Positions 44,767 to 56,319 of a stretch of DNA of 64,000 bases are shown piece by piece. Position 1 is the stretch's first letter, and each line of letters opens with the position of its first letter. Source of the stretch: Triglochin maritima (taxonomy: Eukaryota > Streptophyta > Magnoliopsida > Alismatales > Juncaginaceae). The notes beneath the pieces were generated by a model. It did not search any database and was not told the origin of the DNA. It saw only the letters and a list, made by a program, of their open reading frames with translations. The translations under genes were made by a program, and so were the position numbers. The stretch covers positions 43,608,925 to 43,672,924 of the forward strand of contig OY821772.1 of NCBI GenBank assembly GCA_963682175.1. Direction: 5' to 3'.

Positions 44767-44883
44767 ACTGATCTATACGTCTCAGACCTTCCCAAAACTC
44801 ATCATAGGTCTTACATCATCCAAGGGGGTTGAAGGTCACCACACACCCACATCCTAACCCAAGGAGGAAGAGAACAAAACAGA

Positions 44884-47800
44884 ATGTCAGACGGCAACGG
44901 AAATCAAACCGAAGTGATGAATCCTCATCGCCTCGTCACGACACCACTAAACGAGACCAACTACTTGTCCTGGTCTCGCGCGGTCACGCTATCCCTCAGT
45001 GGCAGGGGGAAGCTTGGCCACATCACCGGGAAAACCCCAAAACCAGAAGAAGACGCGAATGAGAAAATTCAAGAGGAGTGGCAAGCCACGGATCACCAGG
45101 TGATGTCGTGGCTCATTGCCTCCATGCATGCAAACATCGCCGAAATCTTCATATATAAAGACAACGCAAAAGATTTGTGGGACTCTGTTCGAGATCACTA
45201 CAGAAAGGCAGAAAATTTTGCGCACATCTTCAAGATCAAGCAAGAAATCGCACAAACACAACAACACGGGACTTCAATCACAGAGTATCTCGGTACCCTC
45301 AAAAGACGGTGGGATGAGCTCAGAATATACGAACCACCCACCACAGACCCAAAAATCATCCAAAACCGGTAAGAACAAAATCAAATCTACCTATTTCTGG
45401 TGGGTTTAGATCCAAGCTACGAGACTATTCGGTCTCAAATACTCATGGCAACGGATCTCCCCAGTCTCCCACACATCACAAGTCTCATTCAGCGGGAAGA
45501 AACGCAGAGAAACACAATGAAAAATCAGAACAACAACGCGGACAACCAAGCCCTCATCGTCGGTCGGATCCAGCCTATTCGGATCCGGTAATGGTAATCC
45601 GGATTCTACCATTAACCCACTTCATTTAAAAAGCCTGGTGGGCCAGCTTAATGATCTTTTGCAGAAAACCCCTCATGCAACTGGTAATTCCTCAGGTAAA
45701 TTAAATTTTTCTGATTTTACTGTTTTCTCTGGATTAACCACTAAATTCAATAACAAATCTTGGATAATCGATACCGGAGCTACCGACCACATGACTGGAG
45801 ATCCAACAATACTTAGTAATATTAAAAATCTAAGTTTAGTAAATAAATTTGTAACAGTAGCAAATGGAAACAAGATACCAATCAAAGGAATCAGGAAGAT
45901 CAACTTACTTAACAACACCCTTAATGATGTTTTATATGTACCTAACCTAGATACTAATCTTATATCTGTAGCCAAAATCACCAGAAATCTCAATTGTAAT
46001 GTTATATTTGCTCCTAATGATGTTGTTTTTCAGGATCGTATCTCGGGGAGGATGATTGGTAAGGGCATCCTCACGAATGGTCTTTATGTTCTAGAAACAG
46101 ACGAAAAGGCACTTCATTCCCATACTCTAAACAACCATATTCTCTGGCACAAAAGGATGGGTCACCCATCATCAAGTATATTAAGATGTTTTTTTCCGTC
46201 CTTAAAAAATGAATTATTATGTGATGTATGTCATTTTGCTAAACAAACTCGATTACCTTTTCAAAATTCTAGCACCAAATCTCATATGGCTTTCGAACTA
46301 ATACATTCTGATATTTGGGGACCGACTCATGTTGAATCTTACAACGGTTTTTGGTATTTTATCAGTTTTATTGACGATTTTTCACAGGCAACCTGGGTTT
46401 ATCTTTTGAAAAAAAAAATCTGATGCTTACTCTATTTTTTGCGAATTCCTCCGTTTTATTGAAAACATGTTTGACGCAAAAATTCGATTTTTTAGATCTG
46501 ATAACGACTCTGAATATATTAGCAACCTATTTCAAAATCTTTTACAACAAAAATGTATCTTTCACCAAACCTCATGCGTTAATACACCACAACAAAATGG
46601 GATTTCAGAACGAAAAAACCGACATCTATTAAATGTCACTCGCTCCCTCCTTTTTCAAAACAATGTTCCTAAATCTTTTTTGTCCGATGCAATTCTCACT
46701 GCTACTTATATTATCAACCGACTTCCTAGTCCCACAACAAACAATAGAAAACCTTTAGAAATCTTGTATAATAAAGAAATTAATATCGACCATTTTAGAA
46801 TTTTTGGTTGTACATGTTTTGTCCACAAAAAACGGGAAGATAAACTTGATCACAACTCCATCAAATGTATTTTCTTAGGGTATTCCTTTAGGAAAAAATG
46901 TTACAAATGCTATGGCCCAGATAATAAAAAAACCTATGTCTCAAGAGATGTTACCTTCTTCGAAGGCCTCCCCTTCTTCAAAAATCTCAGTCCTAAAAAC
47001 GCTTCCGCCATCCCAGTACCTCACATCACCTACAATAACCTTCTACCCACAACACCACCAGCAATCCCAGAAGGAGGAGAAAACGAAGAAGGAGGAGAAA
47101 ACGAAGATGGAGGAGGAAATGAAAGCGAGGGAGGAGAAAACGAAGACGAAAGGAGAGATGAAGGAAGAGAAAATCCAAGGGGAGAAGAACCTCCAAGAAG
47201 ATCTACGCGTCCACCTCACCCTCCTATTAGATTCAATGATTATTATCTCTCACACACCACATACCCTATCCAAAACTTTCTATCATACCAACAAATCTCA
47301 CAAAAACATCAAGCCTTCCTAGGAACAATAGACACAAATAAAGAACCAACACATTACCATGAGGCTATAAACAACCAGAATTGGGTCAAAGCCATGAATG
47401 ATGAATTACGAGCCCTAAAAAATAACCACACCTGGACCCTCATTCCTCTCCAACCAGGTACCAAGCCTGTTGGATGTAGATGGATTTACAAGATTAAATA
47501 TCATAGTGATGGGAAAATAGAAAGATATAAGGCTAGACTCGTGGCCAAAGGTTACACTCAGACCTATGGTCTTGATTACCTAGAAACTTTTGCCCCTGTA
47601 GCCAAAATGAACACAGTCCATGTTCTTCTCTCCATCGCTGTAAATCAAGGATGGAATTTGTTTCAAATGGATGTCAAAAATGCATTCTTACAGGGAAATC
47701 TAGAAGAAGAAGTTTACATGATTCCACCACCTGACTACACCACTTGTCCCAACCAGGTATGCAAGCTTCACAAGTCTATATATGGACTAAAACAATCACC

Positions 47801-48868
47801 TCGTGTCTGGTACGCAGAACTTAGTTTCTCTCTCATTAATTATGGATTTATTAAAAGCTCTGCTGATGCATCCATGTTTACAAAACATAGTCATAACACT
47901 ACTATCATTGTACTTATCTATGTTGATGACATTATCGTAACTGGAAATAATAATCACCAAATAGCATTAGTTAAGAATATCTGAAATCAAAGTTTGACAT
48001 AAAAGACCTAGGATACTTAAAATACTTCTTAGGAATAGAAATTGCATACTCCAAGAAAGGGTTATTTCTCTCCCAACGAAAATACACCCTAGACCTACTT
48101 AAAGAAACCGGAAAAATAGGATCAAAACCCTCAACTACTCCTATAGAAATCAACAAAAAACTAGGACCGACAGATGAAACCCCTCTTTCTAATATTGGAC
48201 AATTTCAGAGATTAGTATGGAAACTTATTTATCTTACTATTACCCGACGAGACATTACATATGTTGTCAGTTTAATAAGTCAATTCATGCATGCTCCTCA
48301 CATACACCACTTATATTTGGTAAAAAGAATCCTATGTTATCTTAAAGGGAGACCCAGACAAGGACTCTGGATGAAACCTAACAACTCTAACTCGATAATT
48401 GGATATTCTGATGTAGACTGGGCTGGAAGTCATGATCGAAGATCAACCTCTGGGTTCTGCACATTCGTGGGAGGCAACTTGGTAACTTAACGAAGCAAAA
48501 AGCAAAATGTTGTCGCTAGATCTAGTGCAGAAGCAGAATACCGTGGAATTGAATCAACTACCAGCGAACTAATTTGGTTAAGTCAACTACTTAAAGATAT
48601 GAAGATCACAACTCAGAACCCCATGAAGATGTTTTGTGATAATAATGCAGCACGACACATCTCCATTAACCCAGTCTTCCATGAAAGGACTAAACACATT
48701 GAAGTCGATTGTCACTTTATTCTTGAAAAGATACAGTCAAAGCAAATAGAGGTCCCCTACATTCCAAGCAAAGATCAGCTGGCTGATATCTTCACCAAAG
48801 CTCTAGATCGCAAGACCTTCTCCAACATACTTCTCAAGTTAGGATCTATCAACCCTTTCCAGACCTAA
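44884..48868 (+). pseudogene. Decayed copia gag-pol
   Basis: Pieces in order: gag (44884-45372, LNETNYLSWSRAVTLSL), whose frame ends early and continues out of phase at 45400-45591; protease (WIIDTGATDHMTGD, ~45760); integrase zinc region and first Asp (HSDIWGP, ~46310); integrase remainder with the second Asp and Glu (RSDNDSEY, GISERKNRH); reverse transcriptase (MDVKNAFLQGNL, YVDDIIVTG); RNase H (GYSDVDWAGS, SSAEAEYR). Breaks are: stops and frame changes at ~45370 and ~45591, a 10-A run at 46409-46418 with a frame change, a frame change at ~47984, and a TAA at 48488-48490. No CCHC zinc knuckle was seen between gag and protease. Confidence 0.93.
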
Positions 48869-48870
48869 CT

Positions 48871-48880
48871 TGAGGGGGTG
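48871..48880 (+). promoter_or_regulatory. Polypurine tract
   Basis: TGAGGGGGTG immediately before the 3' LTR, directly after the last codons of RNase H. Confidence 0.85.
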
Positions 48881-49114
48881 TGTTAAAAGAAAAGACCGTT
48901 GAAGACAATTTAAGATGGAAGTTTACCAAAGCAACCGAATGGCATACCCAAGAAGAGCGATTGAAGTCTCCCAGTTAAACAATAAATAAAGCCAAACGAC
49001 TACTAGTATCTGTATAAATACTCATGTAATCAAACAATCAAACAATACAATAATACACTATTTTCTGTTCTTCCTCCCAAACCAAAACTTCTCATCATCG
49101 TCACAAATTCAACA
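48881..49114 (+). repeat. 3' LTR of the copia element
   Basis: Second 234-bp LTR, same ends as the 5' copy. Confidence 0.93.
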
Positions 49115-49292
49115 TGGAATTACTTTAAAATAAAGTAACAATGGCACTACTAATAGTAATGAGTAACCAAAAATTAAAGTGTGATTGTAATACCTTTTTT
49201 ACCCTTTAGGGTTCCACTGAGACTGTGAAGAATCAAAACTACTCTGACATGGATTCAGCGGGAGGAGGGGGAGACCCAGTGTTACATCATAA

Positions 49293-51338
49293 TGTTGGAT
49301 TTCATGTTTAATTGTACATATTTATTTTCGAAATTTTTATGCACAATAAGGATCAATTTACAATTTTCTATGATTTATTTCATGTATGCATCAATTTGTT
49401 TCAATAACTAGTTTCAAAACTTTATTAAAACAAATATGGGCTCCGAAATTCATACCTAGAAGTTCTCTAAAACTTCTTGAAGATTCGGAGACGTTGGGGC
49501 TGCTTCTCGCTGCGCCGGATGCCTCCGAGTATTCACCAAACCACAAGATCGGAGAGAGGGAAGCTAGTCTCTCAATCTCCGATAGGGTTTAGAATCCAAT
49601 TACTAACCCCTTTTTAATTCCCTTGAGAAGATTATCTCTTAAGAACTAAAACTAAACTTAAGAATTAAGGGAATTTCGTGGAGAATTATGGAGAGAGAAT
49701 TTTGCATAAGAAAATAATGAATGAATTTTTGGAGGTAATGAGATAAACTTGTATTTATAAGTTCTCTCCAAATTACCTATTCATGTGCAACCTCTTGCCC
49801 ATGATTTCATGCAAAATTCCATCTAACCATCCATTATTTAATAATAAATAATATTAGCCACGAATTAAATCAATTTTGGACCAATTCCATGCATGATCTA
49901 ATTAATTCTTAAATTAATTCTGCATTATCCGTCTGGATCGGTCGACCGTTTGGAGGTTCGGTCGACCGCTCGAACATGGTTTCGGTTGACCGTTCAATAA
50001 CTCGGTCGACCGTTCGTAACAGGAATTATTCCATCTCGATGTTCAGTCGACCGACCGATTACTTTCGGTCGACCGTTCGAACAGATGAAAATTCCCTGTT
50101 ATCGGTCGAGACAGGTCCGGTCGACCGTGCCCGATCGGTCGACCGTTTACTGCTAACCGGTCGACCGTTGGAGCACTGTTTTGCAGACTTGTCAAATTTC
50201 GGTTTAACCCCTACAAAATTTGACATTTCGGGATTAGTAGTAAATTCACAACTTATGTAACATATTATCCTATGCAATGATCAATCATTACACCCCATAA
50301 TATTTACATCACATATGAATTTTATTTAGATTCTAATTATGTTATAAATCACAACATAATTTTGATTTTGCTTGTTCACCCCATGTGTCATATTTTCTAC
50401 ATGAAACCCGACACATCTTATGAACTCAAAATCCCAATTTCTTGTTTCCCAGTTTTGCGGTGTGACCTATGGGAGGATCTAAACTAAGTTGGCAGTAATA
50501 TTAAGAGCTTAATATCACAAGTTATAAGCGGTATCTAGCTACACATTATAGCTCCCAATTAGTTAGATGTCTTAATTCCACTCGAACCAAAACCCGATCC
50601 ACTTAGTGATGGAGTGCACCACTTGTGTCCGTCCCTTGCCTCATGATATTAAGAATACACACAAAGTAGTATTGTGTCATCTTTGTATAAGTATTCATTT
50701 CTTGATCTCTTTAAGCTAGTTACAAATATGTAACTTAACTCAAATCACATTGTGCACATTATAACTTTGCTTTATCAAGGGGCCCACTAATATCATCACT
50801 CAATTAAGAGGGGCAATGATAGTCTTTTGACTAACTATCTTCTCCAACAAAAGTTGTACTTAACCAACTAATGCCTTTACACTACACTTATCGATAGTTC
50901 AAGACACTGATCTAATTAAGTATTCCTTAAGTGATCAGATATAAGTCTCATATCAAAGGACCAAAGACACATTAAAATATTAATGACACAGAAACACATT
51001 TCTATAATATTTTACTTATTAGGTCTATTCAGTATACAAAAGTACTATTTTCCTCTTTTGCATACCCGTGTTGTCACTCACTTGTAGAGCTACAATGATC
51101 TATGACCAAACACGACAATCTTAACCCGGTAATTAATGTCCCATGTAATTACCATGATTGCGAATATCTTTTGTTTTATGTAAACCAATATCTTTTAGAG
51201 CTCTACGGTTAAGGACCAAGAGCCTCTTCCTTAACACTTCTAAAAGACGAATAACATAAACAAGGAACAAAATGATTTCTCATTCAATTCATAATAATTG
51301 ACATTTAAAAGTAAAACTTTTAGAACACATTCCCTTCA
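49293..51338 (+). mobile_element. Solo LTR, copy 1 (2,046 bp)
   Basis: Begins TGTTGGATTTCATG and ends ACATTCCCTTCA (TG...CA). CATAA lies directly on both sides (49288-49292 and 51339-51343), a perfect 5-bp duplication. It is almost identical over its length to 54246-56314, except in the GGTCGACC array. No long open frame. The family is not identified; the length would suit a large-LTR element. Confidence 0.88.
49936..50170. repeat. GGTCGACC array in solo LTR copy 1
   Basis: Ten CGGTCGACCG-type palindromes (SalI-type core). GTCGAC starts at 49941, 49961, 49985 (variant), 50005, 50046, 50068, 50105 (variant), 50120, 50138 and 50160. Spacing is mostly 18-24 bp or about double that. Confidence 0.93.
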
Positions 51339-51756
51339 CATAACCCTTATTTAGCGAGTTAATTGTGTCTTGAGGTGATGTGATGGGTAGGTGTTGAGGT
51401 GTAGGGTGGAGACGTGTGGGTTTGGAGGTGTTGAAGTTATTTAAGCAGAATCCTCTCCTCTCCTCTCTTCTCACACTCTCTCTGCACAACTCATATCTCT
51501 GGTGTTGGAGTGATCGGCGAAAGAATGAAGAGTTCGGTGAAGACAACAGAGTCGGGTGATCGTTGCTAGGGGAGAAGTTTTCCGGAGAAGCTTGTTCGCG
51601 TGATGGTGATCGTTGTAGTTCTTCATAGGATTTTCAAACCTTAAAGGTATGCCAAGTTCCGTTTTAATACTCACTCGAGGTGTGTGAGTGGTTAATTTTG
51701 TTGATGGTGGCTGGTGGTCTCGTCGGAGTTGGTTGTGCAGCAGTGATGTTGCACTG

Positions 51757-52515
51757 TAACGGTCGACCAACATGTGCCTTGGTCGACCTGTTGTAATGTA
51801 ATTGGGAACGTTTCTCTCGCACCGGTCGAACGATGTCTTGTGGCGGTCGACCGGTTATGTTAGATTTCGCGGGAAGAAGACACATCTGTTAATTTTGGTC
51901 GAACGGGTCCCTTTTGTTGTTCGACCGGTTACACTGTAGGTAAGTAAGTTAAAGGGATAAACCATCTAAACGGTCAACCACCTTGTGATCAGTTCGAACG
52001 ATTGTACCTGTAGATAAGTCGTTTAGGGCCTAGACCTTCTAAACGGTCGACCGCCTAGTGATAAGTTCGACCGATAGCTTAAGTGAACTTATTGTTTGTT
52101 CGACCAGTTGTATGTTGGTTTGACCGGTGTTGCTTTAGAGAAAACATAGGAAATTCTTGGTTTCGGTCGACCGGATCCCCTCTGTCGTTCGACCGATGAG
52201 ATGATTTATTTAATGACATTTTAGTGTAGACCTTCTAAACAGTCGAGCGCCTATGACTTTTGGTTCGACCGTTAGGGGTCGAAATTGAAGAGTTGAAGAC
52301 TCTGATATTTTTGGTCGAACGAGACCCTTTTGTCGTTCGGCGGGTTGGTAGTTAAGTTGGTTGGACATGGGCATTGACTATCTAAATAGTCGACCACCCA
52401 TGACTTTGGTTCGATCGATTACTTCTTTTACGTTCGATCGGCGAGGTGATGGTTGAACCCATGCATATTCCTGTAGGGAGTCGGTCGACTGGTGTGCCTT
52501 GTGCGGTCGACCGTT
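51757..52515. repeat. Paired GGTCGACC/GTTCGACC array outside the LTRs
   Basis: About 23 sites. They come as pairs 20-23 bp apart (for example 51758/51780, 51970/51991, 52042/52063, 52312/52333). The pairs repeat roughly every 72-76 bp in the better-preserved part. Partners are often GGTCGACC then GTTCGACC. Confidence 0.85.
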
Positions 52516-53100
52516 GTTGCCCTGTTTGTGCTTTTATTTTTGTATGACTTGTGATCAGCTTTGGGGGCATCGGGTCACCGACCTTATTAGGGCAATGAAA
52601 TGGACAAGCCGGTCTGATAGCGATCTGTGTGGGAACGTGTGATTTGTGAGCAGCATGTCCATGTGTGGTGGAGGTTTTGCCGACGATGTTTTGGCAAGGG
52701 GTGTAGTAGCTTGTGTGAGCCACCCGTATTGTATATGCATTATATATTGTATTTGCATTATATATTGTAGTTTGTCCATGTGTGGCGGTGGGTGCCTTGT
52801 GTGCACGTGTGATTGGTGGGTTGAGACAGAGGTCCTTGGTGGCCAGTTGTGCCTTGTGAGCACGTATGTTGTGGGGAAGATGTTTTATTACTGCAGTTGT
52901 ATACCAGTATTGTTATCATACTTCATGCATTTTAGGGGAGTCTGGCATAAAAGGTTTCCTTATGGAAACTTAGACATAATTTCGTGTTTATATTTCAGAT
53001 CGTGAACGGCAGTAGGGGGTGGTGACCGAGGAGGAGCACGTTAGGGATCAGATCCTCTAGTTTTTGGGTCAGAAAGTAATAATGACTAATAGCGCGCCCA

Positions 53101-53190
53101 ACAAGCAACTCCTGCCAGACTTTGAGAAGGCGTTTGAAGTATTCACTGACGCCTCAGAGTTAGCCATTGGTGGAGTACTCACCCCGGGAG
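53101..53190 (+). mobile_element. Ty3-gypsy RNase H fragment
   Basis: LLPDFEKAFEVFTDASELAI is encoded at about 53109-53168, followed by GGVL and a stop at 53194. It matches the start of Ty3-gypsy RNase H (family form LPDFxKPFxVxTDAS). Nothing else of pol is readable nearby. Confidence 0.8.
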
Positions 53191-53472
53191 AGTGAGCTAG
53201 AAGAGAAGTTGGTGTACTTTTTCAACACGGCTGACCTTCAACAACTAACCTCCCGAAAGACATGCGAGAGTTGTATGGAGAGCTATTAGAGGCCGATTAT
53301 GTACTCATGACCAACTACAGCGTCGTGGATGGATGCTAGCCTCGAGTTGCGTTCTCTGTGGTTTTGACGTTGATATGATTACTTGTGTATGTTTACTCTA
53401 GCTTTTGACGTAATCATACTTTTAAAACTCTGTATTATATGGTGCACCTCTTGATGTATATATGGTTGGGAG

Positions 53473-53549
53473 TAGGGGTGAGCAACCGGTCCGACCTGGA
53501 CCGGACCGGACCCCGGACCGAAGACGGGACCGGTTCTTGCTCACCCCTA
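53473..53549. mobile_element. Very short hAT MITE (77 bp)
   Basis: TAGGGGTGAGCAACCGGTC and its inverted copy ending GCTCACCCCTA form almost the whole element. The centre is rich in CCGGACC. GTTGGGAG (53465-53472) and CTTGGGAG (53550-53557) are an 8-bp duplication with one mismatch. Confidence 0.85.
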
Positions 53550-54245
53550 CTTGGGAGCGTTTCCGCGTGATTTGATGTCTTTTGTATTTTTTTAAATTTA
53601 AATTTTCCGTTTTTCGGGAACGTTACGCTTAGTTATCGAAAGAGATTCAATTATACTTGCTTTCTTCTTTCATAATTTTCATAATTTTAAAACGATATGC
53701 GTATTGCGTACTGTCACTAACTTTTCCAAGTAAATTTTTCTGAATGTAAGTGCAATTTTTCTGAAAAATTTATCGTTCAACCAATAATCTTCCATTCAAT
53801 TGCACAATTAATATTTATTGTCGAAAACAACCTTCTAGTAGTTGCAATTGCAACTAGAAGTGTTAAAGCTGATCTTGGTAGTTAGTAAACCAAAGGGTAC
53901 TCGGTATTTTCTTTCTTCTTATTTTAGTGTAGAAGTACTAAGTCCTTCCAACTCAGAAAAGTCATCTCAACTAGTTACCTATGTTAATGATGTTTGAAGC
54001 TCGTCGTATAGTCCATCACATTTTAGGGGGAAAACGTATTATGATAATATCCCACTAAATAAACTAGTTTTTGCAAATCAAAGAAAATAAAGAATTACAT
54101 GATCTAAACACAAGATGCAAATGCTTAATTCTTCACTGATACGAGTGTGTAGTTCTTGAACTTTCATATCTATGTCAAAATGACATAACTCAACATGATG
54201 ATGATAAAAAAATGTCATGTCTTGAGCTCTTTCGCGTGGCAGACC

Positions 54246-56314
54246 TGTAGGATTTCATGTTTAATTATACATATATAATTTTCGAATTTTCATGTATAAT
54301 AAGGATCTATTACAATTTTCTTCGATTTATTTATGCATGCATCGGTTTGTTTTAACAAACTAGTTTCAAAAACTCTATTAAAACAAACATGAAGGAGCTC
54401 CGAAATTCTTACCTAGAAGTTCTCTAAAACTTCTCGAAGATTCGGAGACGGTTGGGATGCTCCTCGCTGCGCCGGATGCCTCCGAGTATTCACCAAACTC
54501 TAAACAAGATCGGAGAGAGGGAAGCTAGTCTCTCAATCTCCGATTGGGTTTAGAATCTAATTACTAACCCCTCTTTAGTTCCCTTTAGAAGATGACCTCT
54601 GAAGAACTAAAACTAAACTTAAGAATTAAGGAATTTTCGTGGAGAATTATGGAAAGAGATTTTGCATAAGAAAAATAATGAATTAATTAAGGAGGTAATG
54701 AGATAACCTTGTATTTATAGGTTCTCTCCAAATTACCTATTCATGTGCAACCTCTTGCCCATGATTCCATGCAAAATTCCATCTAACCATCCATTATTTA
54801 TTAATAAATAATATTAGCCACGAATTAAATCGATTATGGACCATGCATGATCTAATTAATTCTTAAATTAATTCTGCATAAAACCGTTTGACCGGTCGAC
54901 CGTCTGCGAGGTCCGGTCGACCGTTTAGACCTGGTTTCGGTCGACCGTTTAGACACTCGGTCGACCGTTCGCAACATTAAAATATTTCATCACAATGTTC
55001 GGTCGACCGACCGATAAATTCGGTCGACCGAAAGCGAACAGACGAAATCCCTGTTACGATGTACACACATCCGGTCGACCGTGCAATATTGCGGTCGACC
55101 GTCCCACATCCGGTCGACCGTTTACTGTTTAGCGGTCGACCGTTTGTGCACTGTGCTGCAGACTTGTCAAATTTCGGTTTAACCCCTACAAAATTTGACA
55201 TTTCGGGATTAGTAATAAATTCACAACTTATGTAACATATTATCCTATGTAATGATCAATCATTACACCCCATAATATTTACATCACATATGAATTTTAT
55301 TTAGATTCTAATTATGTTATAAATCACAACATAATTTTGATTTTGCTTGTTCACCCCATGTGTCATATTTTCTACATGAAACCCGACACATCTTATGAAC
55401 TCAAAATCCCAATTTCTTGTTTCCCAGTTTTGCGGTGTGACCTATGGGAGGATCTAAACTAAGTTGGCAGTAATATTAAGAGCTTAATATCACAAGTTAT
55501 AAGCGGTATCTAGCTACACATTATAGCTCCCAATTAGTTAGATGTCTTAATTCCACTCGAACCAAAACCCGATCCACTTAGTGATGGAGTGCACCACTTG
55601 TGTCCGTCCCTTGCCTCATGATATTAAGAATACACACAAAGTAGTATTGTGTCATCTTTGTATTAGTATTCATTTCTTGATCTCTTTAAGCTAGTTACAA
55701 ATATGTAACTTAACTCAAATCACATTGTGCACATTATAACTTTGCTTTATCAAGGGGCCCACTAATATCATCACTCAATTAAGAGGGGCAATGATAGTCT
55801 TTTGACTAACTATCTTCTCCAACAAAAGTTGTACTTAACCAACTAATGCCTTTACACTACATTTATCGATAGTTCAAGACACTGATCTAATTAAGTATTC
55901 CTTAAGTGATCAGATATAAGTCTCATATCAAAGGACCAAAGACACATTAAAATATTAATGACACAGAAACACATTTCTATAATATTTTACTTATTAGGTC
56001 TATTCAGTATACAAAAGTACTATTTTCCTCTTTTGCATACCCGTGTTGTCACTCACTTGTAGAGCTACAATGATCTATGACCAAACACGACAATCTTAAC
56101 CCGGTAATTAATGTCCCATGTAATTACCATGATTGCGAATATCTTTTGTTTTATGTAAACCAATATCTTTTAGAGCTCTACGGTTAAGGACCAAGAGCAT
56201 CTTCCTTAACACTTCTAAAAGATGAATAACATAAACAAGGAACAAAATGATTTCTCATTCAATTCATAATAATTGACATTTAAAAGTAAAAACTTTTAGA
56301 ACACATTCTCTTCA
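54246..56314 (+). mobile_element. Solo LTR, copy 2 (2,069 bp)
   Basis: Begins TGTAGGATTTCATG and ends ACATTCTCTTCA. It is flanked on both sides by AGACC (54241-54245 and 56315-56319). It is the same family as 49293-51338. The differing duplications show that the two copies inserted separately and are not the two ends of one element. Confidence 0.88.
54888..55145. repeat. GGTCGACC array in solo LTR copy 2
   Basis: About eleven CGGTCGACCG palindromes, mostly 17-26 bp apart. The sequence between sites differs from copy 1 much more than the flanking LTR does. Confidence 0.92.
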
Positions 56315-56319
56315 AGACC

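Larger units (their letters stand above)
44521..49114 (+). mobile_element. Ty1-copia LTR retrotransposon, coding region decayed (4,594 bp)
   Basis: The LTRs are 44521-44754 and 48881-49114, 234 bp each. They begin TGTTAAAA and end TTCAACA, and differ at 11 positions by eye (about 5%). TGGAA flanks both sides (44516-44520 and 49115-49119). TGGTATAAGAGC follows the 5' LTR (primer site), and TGAGGGGGTG precedes the 3' LTR (polypurine tract). Domain order protease-integrase-RT-RNase H identifies Ty1-copia. Several frameshifts and stops mean it cannot encode its own proteins. Confidence 0.95.
51344..54240. other. Repeat-rich intergenic segment, probably decayed retroelement
   Basis: Contains a CT-rich start (51440-51500), the paired GGTCGACC array at 51757-52515, a TGTATATGCATTATATATTG repeat (52730-52770), a Ty3-gypsy fragment (53101-53190) and a hAT MITE (53473-53549). 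No intact gene was seen. Confidence 0.6.

Noticed and set aside
49293..56314. One large LTR retrotransposon with 2-kb LTRs at 49293-51338 and 54246-56314
   Set aside because: Each repeat has its own perfect 5-bp duplication (CATAA and AGACC), and the segment between lacks a primer site and an organised gag-pol.
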